From the NCBI RefSeq assembly GCF_910594005.1, contig NC_057845.1, forward strand, positions 1,550,001 through 1,614,000: a stretch of DNA of 64,000 bases, in the 5' to 3' direction. The notes beneath the pieces were generated by a model. That model ran no database searches. It was not told where the DNA came from and saw nothing but the letters and a program-made list of their open reading frames with translations. This DNA comes from Cervus elaphus. Taxonomy: Eukaryota > Chordata > Mammalia > Artiodactyla > Cervidae. The position numbers and the translations under genes are program-made. Of this stretch, positions 13,201-24,567 are shown one piece after another (within the stretch, counting starts at the first letter, position 1; each line of letters starts with the position of its first letter).

Positions 13201-13431
13201 TATCCTTTCGTCTTGGGAGATGCAAGACGAGCCTGCATTCAAGTCACTGCAGGGATATCCGGCCTTATTTCGAGTCAGGGCATCGCGGTGTCCATTCCAC
13301 TTGAGGCCGCAAACTCAGGGTCCCTCTCACATACCTAGAGCTGAGAGAAGCCTCCTCTTGAGGTGCTTGTGGTAAGGTGGTATTCCTCTGGAGTCGAAGC
13401 CAGGGACTAACCTCTCATCTCGAGTTGATTT
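10251..13431 (+). repeat. Second copy of higher-order types a-b-c-d (M13-M16)
   Basis: M13-M16 (10251, 11046, 11841, 12636) match M4-M7 (3091, 3886, 4681, 5476) at a constant offset of 7160 bp. Only about a dozen base differences are apparent by eye over some 3.2 kb (for example near 11349, 11466, 11634, 11873, 12004 and 12914). All the diagnostic variants of each type are preserved, including the 1 bp deletion in b and the cttgtgcaagg end of c. Confidence 0.85.
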
Positions 13432-15022
13432 TTGGTCCACGGAGCTCTTTCGTGTTGCTACAGTGACCTCAGGATCCCTCTAGCCTTGAAACAGTGTTCT
13501 TGGGGTTTCTCTGGAGTGCCATCAAGGAAATCAAGGCTCCTTTCATGTGTGATGTGCAAGACGGAATTGCTCTGCACGCAGTGCAGGGGAATCGGGCCTC
13601 ATTTCGCGGCGAGGGGGAAGTCTCATGGTTTTTCTCGAATTGCGGCGGGAACCTGGGGTATATTCTCGAGTTACGACGGGGATAGCCCTTCCACCCACGT
13701 GTTTCTTCAGCGACGTCAGGACTCATGCCTAGTTGCGAGGGACAACTCGGGCTTCTCCTCGAGGCTTGGCAGGGCAATTGGGACGCCTCTCCAGCTGAGG
13801 CGGGAGACCAAGGGTCCCTTTCCACGTGCCACAGGAATCCTGGGACTCCTATCAAGTTTCACGAGGAGTCAGGCATCGTCTCCTTTGGAGGCACTGATCT
13901 CCGCGTACCTCCGGAGTTTTCAAAGGATGTGAGGCCTCCGGTCGCGATGAGGTGGGGAACTAGGTCTTTCTCTGTGGTCTCCACAGGGGATTCAGACATC
14001 CTTTCGTCTTGGGAGATGCAAGACGAGCCTGCATTCAAGTCACTGCAGGGATATCCGGCCTTATTTCGAGTCAGGGCATCGCGGTGTTCATTCCATTTGA
14101 GGCCGCAAACTCAGGGTCCCTCTCACATACCTAAAGCTGAGAGAAGCCTCCTCTTGAGGTGCTTGTGCAAGGTGGTATTCCTCTGGAGTCGAAGCCAGGG
14201 ACTAACCTCTCATCTCAAGTTGATTTTTGGCCCACGGAGCTCTTTCGTGTAGCTACAGTGACCTCAGGATCCCTGTAGCCCTGAAAGAGTGTTCTTGGGG
14301 TTTCTCTGGAGTGCCATCAAGGAAATCAAGTCTTCTTTCATGTTTGATGTGCAATACGGAATTGCTCTGCATGCAGTGCAGGGGAATCGTGCCTCATCTC
14401 ACAGCGAGGGGGAAGTCTCATGGTTTTTCTCGAGTTGCGGCGGGAACCTGGGGTATATTCTCGAGTTAAGACGGGGATGGCCCTTCCACCCACATGTTTG
14501 TTCAGCGACGTCAGGACTCCTTCCTAGTTGCGAGGGACAACTCGGGATTCTCCTCGAGGCTTGGCAGGGCAATTGGGACACCTCTCCAGCTGAGGCGGGA
14601 GACCAAGGGTCCCTTTCCACGTGCCACAGGAATCCTGGGAGTCCTATCAAGTTTCCCGAGGCGTCAGGCTTCGTCTCCTTTGGAGGCACTGATCTCCGCA
14701 TACCTCTGGAGTTTTCAAAGGATGTGAGGCCTCCGGTCGCCATGAGGTGGGGAACTAGGTCTTTCTCTGTGGTCTCCACAGGGGATTCAGATATCCTTTC
14801 GTCTTGGGAGATGCAAGACGAGCCTGCATTCAAGTCACTGCAGGGATATCCGGCCTTATTTCGATTCAGGGCATCGCGGTGTCCATTCCACTTGAGGCCG
14901 CAAACTCAGGGTCCCTCTCACATACCTAGAGCTGAGAGAAGCCTCCTCTTGAGGTGCTTGTGGTAAGGTGGTATTCCTCTGGAGTCGAAGCCAGGGACTA
15001 ACCTCTCATCTCGAGTTGATTT
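13432..15022 (+). repeat. Tandem duplicate of the c-d dimer (M17-M18)
   Basis: M17 (13432) repeats M15 (11841) and M18 (14227) repeats M16 (12636), both at an offset of 1591 bp. They also repeat M6-M7 at an offset of 8751 bp. Differences are few: ggcccacggagctc at 14230, gaaagagtg near 14283, cacagcgag near 14400 and tttcgattcagg near 14862. The result is the order c-d-c-d followed by an e-type monomer. Confidence 0.85.
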
Positions 15023-15817
15023 TTGGTCCACGGAGCTCTTTCGTGTTGCTACAGTGACCTCAGGATCCCTCTAGCCTTGAAACAGTGTTCTTGGGGTTTC
15101 TGTGGAGTGCCATCAAGGAAATCAAGGCTCCTTTCATGTGTGATGTGCAACACGGAATTGCTCTGCACACAGTGCAGGGGAATCGGGTCTCATCTCGTGG
15201 CGAGGGAGAAGTCTCATGGTTTTTCTCGAGTTGCGGCTGGAACCTGGGGTATATTCTCGAGTTACGATGGGGATGGCCCTTCCACACACGTGTTAGTTCA
15301 GCGACGGCAGGACTCCTGCGTAGTTGCCAGGGACAACTCGGGATTCTCCTCGAGGCTTGGCAGGGCAATTGGGACGCCTCTCCAGCTGAGGCGGGAGACC
15401 AAGGGTCCCTTTCCACGTGCCACAGGAATCCTGGGACTCCTATCAATTTTCACGAGGAGTCAGGCATCGTCTCCTTTGGAGGCACTGATCTCCGCGTACC
15501 TCTGGAGTTTTCAAAGGATGTGAGGCCTCCGGTCGCGATGAGGTGGGGAACTAGGTCTTTCTCTGTGGTCTCCACAGGGGATTCAGACATCCTTTCGTCT
15601 TGGGAGATGCAAGACGAGCCTGCATTCAAGTCACTGCAGGGATATCCGGCCTTATTTCGAGTCAGGGCATCACGGTGTCCATTCCATTTGAGGCCGCAAA
15701 CTCAGGGTCCCTCTCACATACCTAGAGCTGAGAGAAGCCTCCTCTTGAGGTGCTTGTGCAAGGTGGTATTCCTCTGGAGTCGAAGCCAGGGACTAACCTC
15801 TCATCTCGAGTTGATTT
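15023..15817 (+). repeat. Chimeric satellite monomer M19 (e-type head, different tail)
   Basis: The first half shares with M8 (6272) the variants gaatcgggtctcatctcgtgg, gcggctggaacc, ttacgatgggg, ttagttcagcgacggcagg and tagttgccaggg, at an offset of 8751 bp. From about 15440 the match to M8 stops. M8 has tttcccgaggcgtcagg, whereas M19 has atcaattttcacgagg, which is otherwise seen in the f-type M9 (near 7488). M19 ends cttgtgcaagg, like type c. A crossover or conversion inside the monomer is the simplest reading. Confidence 0.7.
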
Positions 15818-18800
15818 TTGGTCCACGGAGCTCTTTCGTGTTGCTACAGTGACCTCAGGATCCCTCTATCCTTGAAACAGTGTTCTTGGGGTTTCTCTGG
15901 ATTGCCATCAAGGAAATCAAGGCTCCTTTCATGTGTGATGTGCAACAAGGAATAGCTCTGCACGCAGTGCAGGGGAATCGGGCCTCATCTCGTGGCGAGG
16001 GGGAAGTCTCATGGTTTTTCTCGAGTTGCGGCGGGAACCTGGGGTATATTCTCGAGTTACGACGGGGATGGCCCTTCCACCCACGTGTTTCTTCAGCGAC
16101 GTCAGGACTCCTGCCTAGTTGCGAGAGATAACTCGGGATTCTCCTCGAGGCTTGGCAGGGCAATTGGGACACCTCTCCAGCTGAGGCGGGAGACCAAGGG
16201 TCCCTTTCCACGTGCCACAGGAATCCTGGGACTCCTATCAAGTTTCACGAGGAGTCAGGCATCGTCTCCTTTGGAGGCACTGATCTCCGCATACCTCTGG
16301 AGTTTTCAAAGGATGTGAGGCCTCCGGTCACTATGAGGTGGGGAACTAGGTCTTTCTCTGTGGTCTCCACAGGGGATTCAGACATCCTTTCGTCTTGGGA
16401 GATGCAAGACGAGCCTGCATTCAAGTCACTGCAGGGATATCCGGCCTTATTTTGAGTCAGGGCATCGCGGTGTCCATTCCACTTGAGGCCGCAAACTCAG
16501 GGTCCCTCTCACATACCTAGAGCTGAGAGAAGCCTCCTCTTGAGGTGCTTGTGGTAAGGTGGTATTCCTCTGGATTCGAAGCCAGGGACTAACCTCTCAT
16601 CTCGAGTTGATTTTTGGTCCACGGAGCTCTTTCGTGTTGCTACAGTGACCTCAGGATCCCTCTAGCCTTGAAACAGTGTTCTTGGGGTTTCTCTGGAGTG
16701 CCATCAAGGAAATCAAGGCTCCTTTCATGTGTGATGTGCAACACGGAATAGCTCTGCACGCAGTGCAGGGGAATCGGGTCTCATCTTGCGGCGAGGGAGA
16801 AGTCTCATGGTTTTTCTCGAGTTGCGGCGGGAACCTGCTGTATATTCTCGAGTTACGACGGGGATGGCCCTTCCACACACGTGTTAGTTCAGCGACGGCA
16901 GGACTCCTGCCTAGTCGCGAGGGACAACTCGGGATTCTCCTCGAGGCTTGGCAGGGCAATAGGGACTCCTCTCCAGCTGAGGCGGGAGACCAAGGGTCCC
17001 TTTCCACGTGCCACAGGAATCCTGGGACCCCTATCAAGTTTCACGAGGAGTCAGGCATCGTCTCCTCTGGAGGCACTGATCTCCGCGTACCTGTGGAGTT
17101 TTCAAAGGATGTGAGGCCTCCGGTCGCGATGAGGTGGGGAACTAGGTCTTTCTCTGTGGTCTCCACAGGGGATTCAGACAACCTTTCATCTTGGGAGATG
17201 CAAGACGAGCCTGCATTCAAGTCACTGCAGGGATATCCGGCCTTATTTCGAGTCAGGGCATCGCGTTGTCCATTCCACTTGAGGCCGCATCTCAGGGTCC
17301 CTCTCACATAGCTAGAGCTGAGAGAAGCCTCCTCTTGAGGTGCTTGTGGTAAGGTGGTATTCCTCTGGAGTCGAAGCCAGGGACTAACCTCTCATCTCGA
17401 GTTGATTTTTGGTCCACGGGGCTCTTTCGTGTTGCTACAGTGACCTCAGGATCGCTCTAGCCTTGAAACAGTGTTCTTGGGGTTTCTCTGGAGTGCCATG
17501 AAGGAAATCAAGGCTCCTTTCATGGGTGATGTGCAAGACGGAATTGCTCTGCACGCAGTGCAGGGGAATCGGTCCTTATCTCGCGGCGAGGGGGAAGTCT
17601 CATGGTTTTTCTCGAGTTGCGGCGGGAACCTGGGGAATATTCTCGAGTTACGACGGGGATGGCCCTTCCACCCACGTGTTTGTTCAGCGACGTGAGGACT
17701 CCTGCCTAGTTGCGAGGGACAACTCGGGATTCTCCTCGAGGCTTGGCAGGGCAATTGGGACGCCTCTCCAGCTGAGGCGGGAGACCAAGGGTCCCTTTCC
17801 ACGTGCCACGGGAATCCTGGGAATCCTATCAAGTTTCACGAGGAGTCAGGCATCGTCTCCTTTGGAGGCACTGATCTCCGCGTACCTCTGGAGTTTTCAA
17901 AGGATGTGAGGCCTCCGGTCGCGATGAGGTGGGGAACTAGGTCTTTCTCTGTGGTCTCCACAGGGGATTCAGACATCCTTTCATCTTGGGAGATGCAAGA
18001 CGAGCCTGCATTCAAGTCACTGCAGGGATATCCGGCCTTATTTAGAGTCAGGGCATCGCGGTCTCCATTCCACTTGAGGCCGTAAACTCAGGGTCCCTCT
18101 CACATAGCTAGAGCTGAGAGAAGCCTCCTCTTGAGGTGCTTGTGGTAAGGTGGTATTCCTCTGGAGTCGAAGCCAGGGACTAACCTCTCATCTCGAGTTG
18201 ATTTTTGGTCCTCGGAGCTCTTTCGTGTTGCTACAGTGACCTCAGGATCCCTCTAGCCTTGAAACAGTGTTCTTGGGGTTTCTCTGGAGTGCCATCAAGG
18301 AAATCAAGGCTCCTTTCATGGGTGATGTGCAACACGGAATTGCTCTGCATGCAGTGCAGGGGAATCGGGCCTCATCTCTCGGCGAGGGGGAAGTCTCATG
18401 GTTTTTCTCGAGTTGCGGCGGGAACCTGGGGTATATTCTCGAGTTACGACGGGGATGGCCCTTCCACCCACGTGTTTCTTCAGCGACGTCAGGACTCCTG
18501 CCTAGTCGCGAGGGACAACTCGGGATTCTCCTCGAGGCTTGGCAGGGCAATTGGGACGCCTCTCCAGCTGAGGCGGGAGACCAAGTGTCCCTTTCCACGT
18601 GCCACAGGAATCCTGGGACTCCTATCAAGTTACAAGAGGAGTCAGGCATCGTCTCCTTTGGAGGCACTCATCTCCGCGTACCTCTGGAGTTTTCAAAGGA
18701 TGTGAGGCCTCCGGTCGCGATGAGGTGGGGAACTAGGTCTTTCTCTGTGGTCTACACAGGCGATTCAGACATCCTTTCGTCTTGGGAGATGCAAGACGAG

Positions 18801-19000
18801 CCTGCATTCAAGTCACTGCAGGGATATTCGGCCTTATTTCGAGCCAGAGCATCGCGGTTTCCATTCCACTTGAGGCCGCAAAATCAGGGTCCCTTTCACA
18901 TACCTAGAGCTGAGAGAAGCCTCCTCTTGAGATGCTTGTGGTAAGGTGGTATACCTCTGGAGTCGAAGCCAGGGACTAACCTCTCATCTCGAGTTGATTT
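15818..19000 (+). repeat. Diverged continuation of the left higher-order pattern (M20-M23)
   Basis: M20 (15818) shares the cggtcactatgagg tail and ctggattcg end with M3. M21 (16614) is a-like (ttagttcagcgacggcagg). M22 (17409) is b-like (caagacgg, ggggaatattctcg, ctgggaatcc). M23 (18205) has a g-like tail matching M12 (gatattcgg, gccagagcatcgcggtttcc, caaaatcagg). The order M3-like, a, b, then g-like echoes M3-M4-M5 but with types c-f missing. Private variants are more numerous than in M13-M18, so this copy looks older. Confidence 0.6.
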
Positions 19001-19794
19001 TTGGTCCACGGAGCTCTTTCGTGTTGCTACAGTGACCTCAGGATCCCTCTAGCCTTGAAACAGTGTTCTTGGGGTTTCTCTGGAGTGCCATCAAGGAAAT
19101 CAAGGCTCCTTTCATGTGTGATGTGGAACACGGAATTGCTCTGCACGCAGTGCAGGGGAATCGGGCCTCATCTCGCGGCGAGGGGGAAGTCTCATGGTTT
19201 TTCTCGAGTTGCGGCGGGAACCTGGGGTATATTCTCGAGTTACGACGGGGATGGGCCTTCCACCCACTTGTTTGTTCAGCGACGTCAGGACTCCTGCCTA
19301 GTTGCGAGGGACAACTCGGGATTCTCCTCGAGGCTTGGCAGGGTAATTGGGACGCCTCTCCAGCTGAGGCGGGAGACCAAGAGTCCCATTCCACGTGCAG
19401 AGGTCTTCTGGGACTCCTATCAAGTTTCACGAGGAGTCAGGCATCGTCTCCTTTGGAGGCACTGATCTCCGCGTACCTCTGAAGTTTTCAAAGGATGTGA
19501 GGCCTCCGTTCGCGATGTGGTGGTAAGTAGGTCATTCTCTGTGGTCTCCATTGGGATTTCAGACATCCTTTCGGCTTGTGAAATGCAAGACGAGCCTGCA
19601 TTCAAGTCACTGCAGGGATATCCGGCCTTATTTAGAGTCAGGGCATCGCGGTGTCCGTTCCACTTGAGGCCGCAAACTCAGGGTCCCTCTCACATAGCTA
19701 GAGCTGAGAGAAGCCTCCTCTTGAGGTGCTTGTGGTAAGGTGGTATTCCTCTGGAGTCGAAGCCAGGGACTAACCTCTCATCTCGAGTTGATTT
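19001..19794 (+). repeat. Most divergent satellite monomer of the left half (M24, 794 bp)
   Basis: Between about 19381 and 19590 this copy departs strongly from all neighbours: gagtcccattccacgtgc, agaggtcttctgg, gcgatgtggtggtaagtagg, ccattgggatttcag and cggcttgtgaaatgc. Changes are scattered substitutions, not an insertion of foreign DNA. The flanking parts of the monomer are standard, which suggests an older conversion tract or a patch that escaped homogenisation. Confidence 0.8.
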
Positions 19795-22700
19795 TTGGTC
19801 CACGGAGTTCTTTCGTGTTGCTACAGTGACCTCAGGATCCCTCTAGCCTTGAAACAGTGTTCTTGGGGTTTCTCTGGAGTGCCATCAAGGAAATCAAGGC
19901 TCCTTTCATGTGTGATGTGCAACACGGAATTGCTCGGCACGCAGTGCAGGGGAATCGGGCCTCATCTCGCGGCGAGGGGGAAGTCTCATGGTTTTTCTCG
20001 AGTTGCGGCCGGAACCTGGGGTATATTCTCGAGTTACGACGGAAATGGCCCACTACACACGTGTTTGTTCAGCGATGGCAGGACTCCTGCCTAGTTGCGA
20101 GGGACAACTCGGGATTCTCCTCGAGGCTTGGCAGGGAAATTGGGACGCCTCTCCATCCGAGGTGGGAGACCAAGGGTCCCTTTCCACGTGCCACAGGAAT
20201 CCTGGGACTCCTATCAAGTTTCACGAGGAGTCAGGCATCGTCTCCTTTGGAGGCACTGATCTCCGCGTACCTCTGGAGTTTTCAAAGGATGTGAGGCCTC
20301 CGGTCGCCATGAGGTGGGGAACTAGGTCTTTCTCTGTGGTCTCCACAGGGGATTCAGACATTCTTTCATCTTGGCAGATGCAAGACGAGCCTGTATTCAA
20401 GTCACTGCAGGGATAACCGGCCTTATTTCGAGTCAGGGCTTCGCGGTGTCCATTTCACTTGAGGCCGCAAACTCAGGGTCCCTCTCACATACCTAGAGCT
20501 GAGAGAAGCCTCCTCTTGAGGTGCTTGTGGTAAGGTGGTATTCCTCTGGAGTCGAAGCCAGGGACTAACCTCTCATCTCGAGTTGATTTTTGGTCCACGG
20601 AGCTCTTTCGTGTTGCTACAGTGACCTCAGGATCCCTCTAGCCTTGAAACAGTGTTCTTGGGGTTTCTCTGGAGTGCCATCAAGCAAATCAAGGCTCCTT
20701 TCATGTGTGATGTGCAACACGGAATTGCTCTGCACGCAGTGCAGGGGAATCAGGCCTCATCTCGCGGCGAGGGGGAAGTCTCATGGTTTTTCTCGAGTTG
20801 CGGCGCGAACCTGGGGTATATTCTCGAGTTACGACGGGGATGGCCCTTCCACACACGTGTTTGTTCAGCGACGTCAGGGCTCCTGCCTCGTTGCTAGGGA
20901 CAACTCGGGATTCTCCTCGAGGCTTGGCAGGGCAATTGGGACGCCTCTCCAGCTGAGGCGGAAGACCAAGGGTCCCTTTCCACGTGCCACAGGAAACCTG
21001 GGACTCCTATCAAGTTTCACGAGGAGTAAGGCATCGTTTCCTTTGGAGGCACTGATCTCCGTGTACCTCTGGAGTTTTCAAAGGATGTGAGGCCTCAGGT
21101 CGCCATGAGGTGGGGAACTAGGTCTTTCTCTGTGGTCTCCACAGGGGATTCAGACATCCTTTCATTTTGGGAGATGTAAGACGAGCCTGCATTCATGTCA
21201 CTGCAGGGATATCCGGCCTTATTTTGCGTCAGGGCATCGCAGTGTCCATTCCAATTGAGGCCGCAAACTCAGGGTCCCTCTCACATACCTAGAGCTGAGA
21301 GAAGCCTCCTCTTGAGGTGCTTGTGGTGAGGTGGTATTCCTCTGGAGTCGAAGCCAGGGACTAACCTCTCATCTCGAGTTGATTCTTGGTCCACGGAGCT
21401 CTTTCGTGTTGCTACAGTGACCTCAGGATCACTCTAGCCTTGAAACAGTGTTCTTGGGGTTTCTCTGGAGTGCCATCAAGGAAATCAAGGCTCCTTTCAT
21501 GTGTGATGTGCAACACGGAGTTGCTCTGCATGCAGTGCAGGGGAATCGGGCCTCATCTCGCGGCGAGGGGGAAGTCTCATGGTTTTTCTCGAGTTGCGGA
21601 GGGAACCTGGCGTATATTTTCGAGTTACAACGGGGATGGCCCTTCCACCCACTTGTTTGTTCAGCGACGTCAGGACTCCTGCCTAGTTGCGAGGGACAAC
21701 TCGGGATTCTCCTCGAGGCTTGGCAGGGAAATTGGGACGACTCTCCAGCTGAGGCGGGAGACCAAGGGTTCCTTTCCACGTGCCACAGGAATCCTGGGAC
21801 TCCTATCAAGTTTCCCGAGGCGTCAGGCATCGTCTCCTTTGGAGGCACTGATCTCCGCGTACCTCTGGAGTTTTCAAAGGATGTGAGGCCTCCGGTCGCC
21901 ATGAGGTGGGGAACTAGGTCTTTCTCTGTGGTCTCCACAGGGGATTCAGACATCCTTTCGTCTTGGGAGATGCAAGACGAGCCTGCATTCAAGTCAATGC
22001 AGGGATATCCGACCTTATTTCACGTCAAGGCATCGCGGTGTCCATTTCACTTGAGGCCGCAAAATCAGGGTCCCTCTCACATACATAGAGCTGCGAGAAG
22101 CCTCCTCTTGAGGTGCTTGTGGTGAGGTGGTATTCCTCTGGAGTCGAAGCCAGGGACTAACCTCTCATCTCGAGTTGATTCTTGGTCCACGGAGCTCTTT
22201 CGTGGTGCTCCAGTGACCTCAGGATCCCTCTAGCCTTGAAACAGTGTTCTTGGGGTTTCTCTGGAGTGCCATCAAGGAAATCAAGGCTCCTTTCATGTGT
22301 GATGTGCAACACGGAATTGCTCTGCACGCAGTGCAGGGGAATCGGGCCTCATCTCGCGGCGAGGGGGAAGTCTCATGGTTTTTCTCGAGTTGCGGTGGGA
22401 ACCTGGGGTATATTCTCGAGTTACGACGGGGATGGCCCTTCCACACACGTGTTTGTTCAGCGACGTCAGGACTCCTGCCTAGTTGCGAGGGACAAATCGG
22501 GATTCTCCTCGAGGCTTGGCAGGGCAATTGGGACGCCTCTCCAGCTGAGGCGGGAGACCAAGGGTCCCTTTCCACGTGCCACAAGAATCCTGGGACTCCT
22601 ATCAAGTTTCACGAGGAGTCAGGCATCGTCTCCTTTGGAGGCACTGATCTCCGCGTACCTCTGGAGTTTTCAAAGGATGGGAGGCCTCCGGTCGAGATGA

Positions 22701-22977
22701 GGTGGGGAACTAGGTCTTTCTCTGTGGTCTCCACAGGGGATTCAGACATCCTTTCGTCTTGGGAGATGCAAGACGAGCCTGCATTCAAGTCACTGCAGGG
22801 ATATCCAGCCTTATTTCGAGTCAGGGCATCGCGGTGTCCATTCCACTTGAGGCCGCAAACTCAGGGTCCCTCTCACATACCTAGAGCTGAGAGAAGTCTC
22901 CTCTTGAGGTGCTTGTGGTAAGGTGGTATTCCTCTGGAGTCGAAGCCAGGGACTAACCTCTCATCTCGAGTTGATTT
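19795..22977 (+). repeat. Individually distinct satellite monomers M25-M28
   Basis: Starts are 19795, 20590, 21386 and 22182. M25 has ggaaatggcccactacac (20041). M26 carries isolated changes including caagcaaatc and tgttgctag-like substitutions around 20685-20900. M27 shares tttcccgaggcgtcagg with the d and e types and has gtatattttcgagttacaac. M28 has cgtggtgctcc at its head and a gatgggaggcc tail. No near-identical partner for any whole monomer was found in the window, so this is the least recently duplicated stretch. Confidence 0.75.
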
Positions 22978-24567
22978 TTGGTCCACGGAGCTCTTTCGTG
23001 TTGCTACAGTGACCTCAGGATCCCTCTAGCCTTGAAACAGTGTTCTTGGGGTTTCTCTGGAGTGCCATCAAGGAAATCAAGGCTCCTTTCATGTGTGATG
23101 TGCAACACGGAATTGCTCTGCACGCAGTGCAGGGGAATCGGGCCTCATCTCGCGGCGAGGGGGAAGTCTCATGGTTTTTCTCGAGTTGCGGCGGGAACCT
23201 GGGGTATATTCTCGAGTTACGACGGGGATGGCCCTCCGACCACGTGTTTGTTCAGCGACGTCAGGACTCCTTCCTAGTTGCGAGGGACAACTCGGGATTC
23301 TCCTCGAGGCTTGGCAGGGCAATTGGGACGCCTCTCCAGCTGAGGCGGGAGATCAAGGGTCCCTTTTCACGTGCACAGGAATCCTGGGACTCCTATCAAG
23401 TTTCACGAGGAGTCAGGCATCGTCTCCTTTGGAGGCACTGATCTCCGCATACCTCTGAAGTTTTCAAAGAATGTGAGGCCTCCATTCACGAAGAAGTGGG
23501 GAAGTAGGTCTTTCTCTGTGGTCTCCACAAGGGATTCAGACATCCTTTCGTCTTGGGAGATGCAAGACGAGCCTGCATTCAAGTCACTGCAGGGATATCC
23601 GGCCTTATTTCGAGTCAGGGCATCGCGGTATCCATTCCACTTGAGGCCGCAAACTCAGGGTCCCTCTCACATACCTAGAGCTGAGAGAAGCCTCCTCTTG
23701 AGGTGCTTGTGGTGAGGTGGTATTCCTCTGGAGTCGAAGCCATGGACTAACCTCTCATCTCGAGTTGATTTTTGGTCCACGGAGCTCTTTCGTGTTGCTA
23801 CAGTGACCTCAGGATCCCTCTAGCCTTGAAACAGTGTTCTTGCGGTTTCTCTGGAGTGCCATCAAGGAAATCAAGGCTCCTTTCATGTGTGATGTGCAAC
23901 ACGGAATTGCTCTGCACGCAGTGCAGGGGAATCGGGCCTCATCTCGTGGCGAGGGGGATGTCTCATGGTTTTTCTCGACTTGCGGCGGGAACCTGGGGTA
24001 TATTCTCGAGTTACGACGGGGATGGCCCTTCCACCCACGTGTTTGTTCAGCGATGGCAGGACTCCTGCCTAGTTGCGAGGGACAACTCGGTATACTCCTC
24101 GAGGCTTGGCAGGGCAATTGGGACGCCTCTCCAGCTGAGGTGGGAGACCAGGGGTCCCTTTCCACGTGCCACAGGAATCCTGGGACTCCTATCAAGTTTC
24201 ACGAGGAGTCAGGCATCGTCTCCTTTGGAGGCACTGATCTCCGCGTACCTCTGGAGTTTTTAAAGGATGTGAGGCTTCCGGTCGCGGTGAGGTGGGGAAC
24301 TAGGTCTTTCTCTGTGGTCTCCACAGGGGATTAAGGCATCCTTTCGTCTTGGCAGATGCAAGACGAGCCTGCATTCAAGTCACTGCAGGGATATTCGGCC
24401 TTATTTCGCGTCAGGGCATCGCATTGTCCATTCCACTTGAGGCCGCAAACTCAGGGTCCCTCTCACATACCTAGAGCTGAGAGAAGCCTCCTCTTGAGTT
24501 GCTTGTGGTAAGGTGGTATTCCTCTGGAGTCGAATCCAGGGACTAACCTCTCATCTCGAGTTGATTC
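22978..24567 (+). repeat. Satellite monomers M29-M30
   Basis: M29 (22978) has a small deletion giving ttttcacgtgcacagg (23366) and the run cctccattcacgaagaag followed by gggaagtagg and ccacaagggattc. The same set, slightly varied, reappears in M35, six monomers (4771 bp) away. M30 (23772) has gcggtttctc near 23842, ctcggtatactcc near 24087 and an in-line change gattaaggc near 24331. Confidence 0.75.
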
